Shown piece after piece: positions 1 through 5,451 of a stretch of 6,169 bases of DNA. Numbering within the stretch: position 1 is the first letter of the stretch; every line of letters begins with the position of its first letter. Location: assembly GCA_040508515.1 (NCBI GenBank), contig JBEVMS010000203.1:1-6169 (forward strand), given 5' to 3'. Below the pieces are notes generated by a model. The model was not told where the DNA came from. It did no database searches and saw nothing but the letters and a program-made list of their open reading frames with translations. Source of the stretch: JBEVMS01 sp040508515. Lineage in GTDB: Bacteria > Pseudomonadota > Gammaproteobacteria > Xanthomonadales > Rhodanobacteraceae. The position numbers and the translations under genes are program-made.

Positions 1-1088
1 CGGCGACCTTGCACGGTCGGTTTGCCGAAGATGCGCAACTGCGTGTCGGGTTCTTCCAACGCCTCGGCTACGCCGTGGTAGCGCGGGGCGCGGCCCTCGC
101 CTTCGACCAGCACCGCGCAGGAGGCCGACGCGCCCAACTGGCGCACGCCGGGCACCGGCAGGCCCAGAATCGCCCGCGCGTGCAGCGCGAACTGCGAGAG
201 GTCCTGCGAGATCAGCGTGACCAGACCGGTGTCGTGCGGACGCGGGCTCACCTCGGAAAAAATCACCGCATCGCCCTTGACGAAAAACTCCACGCCGAAC
301 ACGCCGCGTCCGCCCAACGCGCCGGTGATCGCCGCGGCCTGACGCTGCGCCTCGGCCAGCGCGATGTCGCTCATCGGTTGCGGCTGCCACGACTCGCGGT
401 AGTCGCCGTCTTCCTGGCGATGGCCGATCGGCGCGCAGAAGGTCACGCCGTCCTTGTGCTGCACGGTCAATTGGGTGATCTCGTAGTCAAAGTCGATAAA
501 GCCCTCGACGATCACCCGCCCCTGCCCGGCGCGGCCGCCAGACTGCGCATACGCCCAGGCGTCGGCCAATTGGTCTTCGCGCTTGATCACGCTCTGGCCC
601 TTGCCGGAAGAACTCATCACCGGCTTGATCACGCAGGGCAGGCCCAGTTCGGCCACCGCCTGGCGGTAGCTGGCCTCGTCATCGCAAAAGCGATACGGCG
701 AGGTCGGCAAGCCCAGTTCCTCGGCGGCCAGTCGACGGATGCCTTCGCGGTTCATGGTCAGCCAGGCGGCGCGCGCGGTGGGGATGACGGTCAGCCCGTC
801 CTGTTCCATCTCCAGCAGGGTCGGGGTGTGGATCGCTTCGATCTCCGGCACCACCAGATCGGGGCGTTCCTTCTCGATCAACGCGCGCAATGCGGCGCCA
901 TCGAGCATGTCGATCACATGGCGCTTGTGTGCCACCTGCATCGCCGGCGCCTCGGGGTAGCGGTCCACCGCGATCACTTCCACCGCGTAGCGCTGCAACT
1001 CGATCGCCACTTCCTTGCCCAGTTCGCCCGAGCCGAGCAGCAATACCTTCAGGGCGTGCTCCGAATGGGGGGTGCCAAAAGCCTTCAT
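1..1088 (-). CDS. purT: Formate-dependent phosphoribosylglycinamide formyltransferase 2 (GAR transformylase 2), 3' end cut by window edge
   Basis: PurT makes formyl-GAR from GAR, formate and ATP, the folate-independent version of the third step of purine synthesis, in the cytoplasm. Reading leftward from the ATG at 1088-1086 gives 362 codons plus two bases before the window ends. The E. coli protein has 392 residues, so about 30 are missing. The N-terminal nucleotide-fold motif GSGELGKE is at residues 19-26. The ATP-grasp motif KPVMSSSGKG begins at Lys155. The metal and substrate motif EVSPRPHDTG places Glu279 and Asp286 at the E. coli positions. The visible end, GKPTVQGRR, falls in the conserved C-terminal substrate-binding stretch. 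An SD-like GGAGAG at 1093-1098 supports the start. The gene is divergent from the SPFH operon. The identification is firm, and the truncation is only the window edge. Confidence 0.97.
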   Translation of the reverse strand, partial: MKAFGTPHSEHALKVLLLGSGELGKEVAIELQRYAVEVIAVDRYPEAPAMQVAHKRHVIDMLDGAALRALIEKERPDLVVPEIEAIHTPTLLEMEQDGLTVIPTARAAWLTMNREGIRRLAAEELGLPTSPYRFCDDEASYRQAVAELGLPCVIKPVMSSSGKGQSVIKREDQLADAWAYAQSGGRAGQGRVIVEGFIDFDYEITQLTVQHKDGVTFCAPIGHRQEDGDYRESWQPQPMSDIALAEAQRQAAAITGALGGRGVFGVEFFVKGDAVIFSEVSPRPHDTGLVTLISQDLSQFALHARAILGLPVPGVRQLGASASCAVLVEGEGRAPRYHGVAEALEEPDTQLRIFGKPTVQGR

Positions 1089-1092
1089 GCCG

Positions 1093-1123
1093 CTCTCCAA
1101 CGCTAAGACAGACGCCCATTGTA
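1093..1123 (-). promoter_or_regulatory. purT: Probable purT promoter -10 and ribosome binding site
   Basis: On the minus strand TACAAT (1123-1118) matches the sigma-70 -10 consensus at five of six bases. It lies about 29 bases before the purT ATG, so the leader would be roughly 20 bases. GGAGAG (1098-1093) follows, four bases before the ATG. I see no good -35 at 16-18 bases, and no PurR-like palindrome that I can defend. The -10 is inferred from sequence only. Confidence 0.5.
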
Positions 1124-1399
1124 GATGCCGCGCCCCTTGGCGGATTGACCCTTGCGTTGAAAACTCGGTTACCAGCATTCACAGGAACGGCGGCCCTGCC
1201 GCCGTGGGATACGGACCTGTTCGATGGCTAGACCAACGACAACGCCCTGCACCGCAGACACATCGCGCTAACCCGCGGCAGCGGCGATTCGCGTATGTCT
1301 TCCGTAGCCCGCGTCGTCCGTGGCATGCGCAGCGGCCCGGTGTATAGCGACCTGATCGCCCTTGTGCACCCGCCACCAGTCGGTGGTGCCGTACGCCAC

Positions 1400-1426
1400 T
1401 TGCAATTGATATCTTTCTGATATCAA
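1400..1426 (+). promoter_or_regulatory. Probable SPFH operon promoter overlapping the operator
   Basis: TGATATCAA at 1418-1426 reads as an extended -10 (TG-A-TATCAA). TTGCAA at 1400-1405 is a possible -35, but with a short spacer of 15. Transcription would begin near 1432, leaving a leader of about 23 bases with the strong SD AAGGAGAG (1441-1448). A second TGA-TATCTT at 1407-1415 is an alternative extended -10. The whole region is distinctly AT-rich against its flanks. The promoter lies within the dyad, so a protein bound there would block RNA polymerase. Confidence 0.45.
1406..1426. promoter_or_regulatory. Perfect inverted-repeat operator candidate, TTGATATC-N5-GATATCAA
   Basis: TTGATATC (1406-1413) and GATATCAA (1419-1426) are exact reverse complements around a five-base spacer, TTTCT. 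Each arm also contains the self-complementary hexamer GATATC. The two hexamers lie 11 bases apart centre to centre, one helical turn. It is 29 bases upstream of the SPFH start codon, over the likely promoter. RHH repressors of the Arc type bind as two dimers with about this spacing, and an Arc-like protein is the third gene of this operon. The repeat is seen directly. Its role and binding partner are inferred. Confidence 0.65.
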
Positions 1427-1454
1427 ACTTACTCATACCAAAGGAGAGTAAGGC

Positions 1455-2330
1455 ATGAACGAGCGCAAGGGCTTTTCATTGACGGGGATTCCTTTCGTCA
1501 TGCTGTTGATTGTCGTGGCGTTGGCCGGTATCGCCTGCTACCTGCCGATGTTGCAGGTCCAAGCCGCCACGCCCACCGCCCTGGCGCTGCTCGGCGTGCT
1601 GCTGCACCTGTTGGTGCTGCTGGCGAGCAAGGGCTTGTTCCAGGTGGCGCCGAACGAGGGCGTGGTGCTGCAGTTGTTCGGCAAGTACGCCGGTAGCGTC
1701 CGCGCCGAGGGCCTGCGCTGGACCAATCCGTTCTACAGCCGCCAGCGCATCTCACTTCGCGTGCGAAATTTTGAGAGCGGCAAGCTCAAGGTCAACGACA
1801 GTGACGGCAATCCGATCGAGATCGCCGCCGTGGTGGTGTGGCAGGTCGTCGACAGCGCCGAAGCGGTGTTCCGCGTCGACGACTACGCCGATTACGTACA
1901 TATCCAGAGCGAATCGGCCCTGCGGCAGATGGCGCAGAGCTATCCCTACGACAGCCACGACAGCGGCCCCTCGCTCCGCAGCCATGGCGAGCAGATCGCC
2001 AACCATTTGCGCGAGGAAATCCAAAACCGCATCGGCAAGGCCGGCGTGGATGTGATCGAGGCGCGCATCAGCCACCTCGCCTACGCCCAGGAAATCGCCC
2101 AGGCGATGCTGCAACGCCAGCAGGCCAGCGCTATCGTGGCGGCTCGCGAGCGCATCGTCGAAGGTGCCGTCGGCATGGTGCGCATGGCGTTGGCGAAACT
2201 CCATGAGCACAGTGTGGTGGAGCTTGATGAGGAGCGTAAGGCCGCGATGGTCAGCAACCTCTTGGTGGTGCTCTGCGGCGATCGCGCGACCCAGCCGGTG
2301 GTCAACGCCGGCTCGCTCTACAACGGCTGA
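1455..2330 (+). CDS. SPFH/band 7 (stomatin-like) membrane protein
   Basis: This 291-residue protein belongs to the SPFH (stomatin/prohibitin/flotillin/HflK-C) superfamily. These proteins form membrane-attached oligomeric scaffolds that organise microdomains or control membrane proteases. Two hydrophobic stretches at about residues 12-33 and 41-61 precede the SPFH domain. The domain begins FQVAPNEGVVLQLFGKY (62-78) and continues with EGLRWTNPF and the VVVWQVVDSAEAVFRVDDY strand region. After it come a short helical QRQQASAIVAARERIVEG segment and a C-terminal end without the long coiled coil of flotillins. The start is supported by AAGGAGAG six bases before the ATG. It is the first gene of a four-gene operon, and the next ATG follows 16 bases after its stop. 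The family assignment is firm. The substrate or partner is unknown, with the neighbouring membrane protein and hydrolase as candidates by context. Confidence 0.93.
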   Translation: MNERKGFSLTGIPFVMLLIVVALAGIACYLPMLQVQAATPTALALLGVLLHLLVLLASKGLFQVAPNEGVVLQLFGKYAGSVRAEGLRWTNPFYSRQRISLRVRNFESGKLKVNDSDGNPIEIAAVVVWQVVDSAEAVFRVDDYADYVHIQSESALRQMAQSYPYDSHDSGPSLRSHGEQIANHLREEIQNRIGKAGVDVIEARISHLAYAQEIAQAMLQRQQASAIVAARERIVEGAVGMVRMALAKLHEHSVVELDEERKAAMVSNLLVVLCGDRATQPVVNAGSLYNG

Positions 2331-2346
2331 GGTTGAGATCGCCACC

Positions 2347-2706
2347 ATGAGTCCGCCCCTGGCCCATCTGCTCACTTCATTGATATCCGCCGTGCTGCTG
2401 GCGACCCTTGGCTTGGTGATTCGTAAACGCGGGCCGCGTGGCCTGGTCAACAGTTGGATCGACTGGAACCAGGTCAGCCCGGCCAACCAAAAGCGCGCCG
2501 GTCACGTCGTCGGCAATCGGTTGCTGCTGATGGCCTTGGTGTTGCTTTGTCACCACGTGTACGTTTTTTGCCATCCGGGTGATCACCAGGCCTCCCGGCA
2601 TGCCCTGCTATTTCTCGGCGTCGGCATAGGCGTACTCGTGCTGGGGACACTCGGTCATCTGATGCGCGTGCCGCGGGACAACAAGCCACCGCATGGCCAC
2701 CGATAA
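2347..2706 (+). CDS. Small three-helix membrane protein of unknown function
   Basis: This is a 119-residue protein with three likely membrane segments, at about residues 8-25, 58-75 and 86-106. A conserved-looking polar stretch lies between the first two, with the core GLVNSWIDWNQV at 32-43. A basic patch (RKRGPR, 26-31) follows the first helix and a basic, His-rich tail follows the third. I do not recognise a named family with certainty. The GLVN-x-x-DW core resembles small conserved membrane proteins found beside SPFH genes, which is recalled rather than checked. The SD is weak (GAGG/TTGAG shortly before the ATG). Translation is probably helped by the SPFH gene ending 16 bases upstream. Its end overlaps the next gene by 14 bases. 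A role as membrane partner of the SPFH protein is inference from gene order. Confidence 0.85.
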   Translation: MSPPLAHLLTSLISAVLLATLGLVIRKRGPRGLVNSWIDWNQVSPANQKRAGHVVGNRLLLMALVLLCHHVYVFCHPGDHQASRHALLFLGVGIGVLVLGTLGHLMRVPRDNKPPHGHR

Positions 2707-2878
2707 GAAAGCCTACCCGCTGCGCATCAGTCCAGCGGTGTTGGAGGCGATGCAGCGTTGGTCCAATGACGAACTTCGCAGCGTCAATGCGCAGATCGAA
2801 TACGTGCTGCGCGAGGCGCTGCGCAAGGCCGGCCGGCTCAAGCACGGGCAAGCCGAGCCGATGCCGGACGACGAGTGA
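2693..2878 (+). CDS. Arc-type ribbon-helix-helix DNA-binding protein, probable operon regulator
   Basis: This 61-residue protein has the complete RHH layout. A basic beta-strand AYPLRIS (residues 7-13) would insert into the major groove as a dimer. Helix A, PAVLEAMQRWSNDE (14-27), and helix B, SVNAQIEYVLREALRKAG (30-47), follow. The SVNAQIEYVLREAL segment is typical of the Arc family. A short acidic tail (PMPDDE) ends it. Such proteins are small dimeric repressors or antitoxins. No toxin gene lies next to it, which favours a regulator. The start overlaps the end of the membrane-protein gene by 14 bases, and no good SD is seen, so translation is probably coupled. The TTGATATC dyad upstream of the operon is the likely target, by inference from the 11-base spacing. 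Confidence 0.9.
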   Translation: MATDKKAYPLRISPAVLEAMQRWSNDELRSVNAQIEYVLREALRKAGRLKHGQAEPMPDDE

Positions 2879-2907
2879 CACTCACTATCCCTTCTTGGAA
2901 GATACCG

Positions 2908-4296
2908 ATGCGTCATCTGCTGCTGTGCCTCCCGTTCCTCCTGCCATGGATCGCCCAAGCCGCCCCGTCCACCGACGATTGCGCCGCGCACAGCCAGGCG
3001 CTGCTCGATGCGCTGCATCGAGGCGATGCCCAGACGTTGACCACCCACTTCAACCCGGCCATGCACCAGGCCGCCGATCCGGCGCGCTTGATCAACACGT
3101 GGCAGCGCTTCACCGATCAATGGGGTGTTTTGCAGGAGATCGGCCACGCGCAAAGCAAACCTGGCCTGGCCGCCCGTACCGTGGTGATCACACCCCTGCA
3201 CTTCGCGCAAAAAACGATCGACGCGGTGGTCGCCTGCGACGCCGATGGCAGCGTCGCCGGCCTGCATTTCGTGCCCGAGGCCACCAGCGCCGCGACCACG
3301 ATGACGCCGTTGCCACCGGGTGTCAGCCAGCAATCCTTGCAAGTGCCCACGCCACTGGGACCGCTGCCGGCGACACTGACCTTTCCCAGCGCTATCCATG
3401 AGCGCGTCCCCGCCGTGCTGCTGGTGGCTGGCTCCGGCCCCAGCGATGGCGACGAAACCATCGGCCCCAACAAACCGTTTCGCGACCTGGCCATCAAGCT
3501 GGCGCAGGCCGAAATCGCCAGCCTGCGCTACGACAAACGCACGCTCACTTATGGCGCACGGATGGCCGGGCAGAACATGACCATCGATCAGGAAGTGACC
3601 GACGACGCGCTGACCGCGCTGAAGCTGCTGCACGGGCTGCCGACCATCGATCCGCAACACGTTTATCTGCTCGGCCATAGCTTGGGTGCGATGCTCGCGC
3701 CGAAGATCGCCCAAAAGACCAACGATCTGGCCGGGGTGATCCTGATGGCGGCGCCAGCACGGCCGTTGCAACGGTTGCTGCTGGAGCAATTGACCCGCAA
3801 AATAGAAATGCATACTCCCGCCACCGCCGAGCGGCAACATCAGCTCGACGCGCTACAGGCCCAGGTTGCCGTGATCGACCAGCTCGATCCGCAGCACCTG
3901 CCCAAGACCCCGCTGCTGCTGCATTTGCCCGCCAGCTATTGGCTGAGTCTGCGTGACTATGACCCGATGGCTACCGCGCAGGCGCTGAAAGTGCCCATGT
4001 TGGTGTTGCAGGGTGATCGCGATGTCCAGGTTTCCGCGCAGCGCGACTTTGGCCGCTGGCGACAGGCCTTTGTCAGCAATCCGCGCGTGCGCCTGATCGA
4101 CTACCCCACGCTCAGCCATCTGTTCATGCCGGCCGGCGACCCGCCTGGCCCCGCCGACTATCGTCGGCCCGCGCACGTCGCTGACAAGGTGATCGGCGAT
4201 ATCGTGCAATGGATCGACGATCAGCTCACCGATACTTCCTGTGGCCGCTGCCTGACCACTGGCGAGATGCCGCACCCTGTCACGCACGCAGGTTGA
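2908..4296 (+). CDS. Exported alpha/beta hydrolase with N-terminal DUF3887-like domain
   Basis: This 462-residue protein has a Sec signal peptide (MRHLLLCLPFLLPWIAQA, cleavage likely after Ala18), so it acts in the periplasm or outside. Residues about 22-115 resemble DUF3887, a small domain often found in front of secreted hydrolases. The rest is an alpha/beta hydrolase. It has VAGSGPSDGDE near the oxyanion-hole strand and the nucleophile elbow GHSLG with Ser258. The acid Asp372 lies in QGDRDVQV and the base His404 in LSHLFM, so the triad is complete. The substrate cannot be read from the sequence; an ester or short acyl chain is likely. The start is chosen for GGAAG at 2897-2901 and the clean signal peptide. 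A GTG at 2875, overlapping the previous stop, would put eleven residues before it. It is the last gene of the operon, 29 bases after the Arc-like gene. The tail carries an unusual CGRC motif (Cys445, Cys448). Confidence 0.92.
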   Translation: MRHLLLCLPFLLPWIAQAAPSTDDCAAHSQALLDALHRGDAQTLTTHFNPAMHQAADPARLINTWQRFTDQWGVLQEIGHAQSKPGLAARTVVITPLHFAQKTIDAVVACDADGSVAGLHFVPEATSAATTMTPLPPGVSQQSLQVPTPLGPLPATLTFPSAIHERVPAVLLVAGSGPSDGDETIGPNKPFRDLAIKLAQAEIASLRYDKRTLTYGARMAGQNMTIDQEVTDDALTALKLLHGLPTIDPQHVYLLGHSLGAMLAPKIAQKTNDLAGVILMAAPARPLQRLLLEQLTRKIEMHTPATAERQHQLDALQAQVAVIDQLDPQHLPKTPLLLHLPASYWLSLRDYDPMATAQALKVPMLVLQGDRDVQVSAQRDFGRWRQAFVSNPRVRLIDYPTLSHLFMPAGDPPGPADYRRPAHVADKVIGDIVQWIDDQLTDTSCGRCLTTGEMPHPVTHAG

Positions 4297-4320
4297 TCAA
4301 GCCGCATTGATCGAACCGTT

Positions 4321-4347
4321 GCGCACTCAGCGAGGCATGAGCTGCGC
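4321..4347. terminator. Weak hairpin between convergent genes, possible terminator
   Basis: GCGCA-CTCA (4321-4329) can pair with TGAG-C-TGCGC (4338-4347), leaving an eight-base loop and one bulged C. This gives a nine-pair stem. It sits between the hydrolase stop (4296) and the end of the convergent DUF423 gene (4378), where a bidirectional terminator would be useful. No T-run follows it on either strand, so intrinsic termination is doubtful. Confidence 0.3.
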
Positions 4348-4377
4348 CACGCCCGGTTACCGCCACGTAGAGCGCGG

Positions 4378-4758
4378 TTAGCCGCGGCGCGTGGCCCGCA
4401 AACCGAACGCCAGCGCCAGCCAGCCTACGATAAAAGCCAGACCACCGAATGGCGTGATCACGCCGACCAGCCGCGGCGCCCCCAGGGCCAACGCATACAG
4501 GCTCCCGCTGAATAACACGATGCCCAGCGCGAAGGCGCGCACCGCCAGCCGGCCGCTGCGCCCGTCAGCGGCGAACACCGCCAGCGTCAACGCCAGCGCA
4601 TGCCAGAACTGATAACTCACCGCGGTGTGCCACAGCTCACTGGATTGCGCATCGAGCACGCCGCGCAAGGCATGCGCGCCGAAGGCGCCCAATACCACTG
4701 CGCTGGCGCCGGCCACGCCGACCGTCATCGCCTCAAACTTCGAAACCGCTTGCCGCAT
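4378..4758 (-). CDS. DUF423 (UPF0382/YgdD-type) inner membrane protein
   Basis: This 126-residue protein is close to the usual family length of about 130. It carries the family signature near the N-terminus, GAFGAHALRGVLD (residues 24-36), then WHTAVSYQFWHALAL (43-57). A C-terminal pair of helices follows, with ITPFGGLAFIVGWLALAF. Four membrane helices are likely. The ATG at 4758-4756 is chosen because GAGG lies eight bases before it. The frame stays open upstream to 4836, but that stretch is not hydrophobic or family-like. It converges with the hydrolase gene and diverges from the Sco1 gene. The function of the family is not established. Confidence 0.93.
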   Translation of the reverse strand: MRQAVSKFEAMTVGVAGASAVVLGAFGAHALRGVLDAQSSELWHTAVSYQFWHALALTLAVFAADGRSGRLAVRAFALGIVLFSGSLYALALGAPRLVGVITPFGGLAFIVGWLALAFGLRATRRG

Positions 4759-4821
4759 GTTGTGTACCTCGCTCGCCACTGCAGGCACGCAGCCGATCGA
4801 CGGTGGCGTATCCTTTGACAG
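4759..4821. promoter_or_regulatory. Short divergent promoter region between DUF423 and Sco1 genes
   Basis: Only 63 bases separate the two start codons, so both promoters must lie here or inside the genes. TATCCT at 4809-4814 is a possible plus-strand -10. With it transcription would start at about the Sco1 ATG at 4822, giving a leaderless message, in line with the lack of an SD there. The overlapping minus-strand GGATAC (4813-4808) could be a -10 for the DUF423 gene, leaving a leader of about 40 bases with GAGG. Neither has a good -35. Confidence 0.3.
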
Positions 4822-5451
4822 ATGATCACCCACCATTTTCGCATGAAGCGCTGGCCGGCCCGCGTGTTGACGCTGGCGGCGATCTCACTGGCGATGCTGC
4901 TCGGCGGCTGCCGGCAGGACGCCATTCCCTGGCAATTGATCGAGGTGACCGGGCACATGCCCGACCTCAAGCTCCAGCTCACCGACGATAGCGGCAAGGC
5001 GGTCAGCGCGGCCGACTACCGTGGCAAAGTGGTGCTGCTGTACTTCGGCTACACGCATTGCCCGGACGTCTGTCCGCTGACCATGGCGCATTTGCATGTG
5101 GTGATGCAGCGACTGGGCGCGCTGGCCGACGGCGCACGCATTCTGTTCGTCAGCGTCGATCCGGCACGCGATACGCCCGCGCTGCTGCACGATTACGTCA
5201 CCCAGTTCGACCCCCATGCAACCGGCCTCACCGGCAGCGCGCAGGCGATCGAAAGCCTGAGCAAGCGCTATCGCTCCGCTTTCACCCGCGAGCCGGACGC
5301 CGCCGACGGTGCTTACGAGGTCAGCCACAGTTCGGCCATCTATATCTTCGATCGCGACGGCAAGGCGCGCCTGCTGGCCACGCCCAGCAACACGCCCGAT
5401 CAACTCGTGCACGATCTGTACCTGCTGCTCAGTCAGGGAGACAAGCCATGA
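4822..5451 (+). CDS. Sco1/SenC (PrrC) family copper-binding lipoprotein
   Basis: This 209-residue thioredoxin-fold protein is used to assemble the Cu(A) site of cytochrome c oxidase, by copper delivery and/or thiol reduction. A signal peptide ends in a lipobox, LGGC with Cys30, so the mature protein is anchored as a lipoprotein facing the periplasm. The copper ligands are all present: Cys80 and Cys84 in the CPDVC motif after YFGYTH, and His169 in EVSHSSAIYIFD. The SVDPARDTP motif (FVSVDPARD) is also typical. No SD is visible before the ATG at 4822 or the in-frame ATG at 4843. The latter would give the more standard MKRWPARVL signal peptide with Cys23, and it remains possible. The stop overlaps the start of the PCu(A)C gene by ATGA, so the two are translated together. 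Confidence 0.95.
   Translation: MITHHFRMKRWPARVLTLAAISLAMLLGGCRQDAIPWQLIEVTGHMPDLKLQLTDDSGKAVSAADYRGKVVLLYFGYTHCPDVCPLTMAHLHVVMQRLGALADGARILFVSVDPARDTPALLHDYVTQFDPHATGLTGSAQAIESLSKRYRSAFTREPDAADGAYEVSHSSAIYIFDRDGKARLLATPSNTPDQLVHDLYLLLSQGDKP

Larger units (their letters stand above)
1089..1454. other. Intergenic region between divergent purT and the SPFH operon
   Basis: These 366 bases contain no convincing gene. The left end carries the purT leader and -10, and the right end carries the SPFH operon promoter, operator and ribosome binding site. The middle, about 1130-1390, is GC-rich and has several short open frames, none with a ribosome binding site or a recognisable product. A short inverted repeat CCACC-AGTC-GGTGG lies at 1373-1386, next to a GCACC (1366-1370) that could pair alternatively with GGTGC (1385-1389). 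No RNA gene or terminator is evident. Confidence 0.7.

Noticed and set aside
9..1106. A 365-codon open frame on the plus strand over purT
   Set aside because: It is antisense to a clear purT reading frame with catalytic motifs at the expected positions. Its product is rich in His, Arg, Gln and Ala, as antisense GC-rich frames usually are, and shows no domain.
1294..1419. A short plus-strand open frame of about 41 codons upstream of the SPFH operon
   Set aside because: There is no ribosome binding site, and its end falls inside the operator dyad. The product is not recognisable. A leader peptide cannot be excluded but is not supported.
1179..1436. An 85-codon minus-strand open frame in the intergenic region
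   Set aside because: It starts within the operator region without a ribosome binding site. After the first residues the product is an Arg/Cys/Gly-rich string typical of noncoding GC-rich DNA.
1752..2486. A 244-codon open frame on the minus strand over the SPFH gene
   Set aside because: It is antisense to a recognisable SPFH domain, has no family features, and would cross two real genes.
2693..2878. The Arc-like gene as the antitoxin of a toxin-antitoxin pair
   Set aside because: Neither neighbour resembles a toxin. One side is a membrane protein and the other a signal-peptide-bearing hydrolase, so an operon regulator fits better.
2875..2907. GTG start for the hydrolase overlapping the Arc-like stop codon
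   Set aside because: It would put eleven non-basic residues before a clean Sec signal peptide. The ATG at 2908 has GGAAG at the right distance.
2713..3840. A 375-codon open frame on the minus strand over the hydrolase and Arc-like genes
   Set aside because: The product is low-complexity and domain-free. The opposite strand has a signal peptide, a catalytic triad and an RHH fold.
4815..4820. Perfect -35 hexamer TTGACA just before the Sco1 start
   Set aside because: A matching -10 would fall inside the Sco1 gene near 4838-4843, where there is only TTCGCA. It is probably coincidental.
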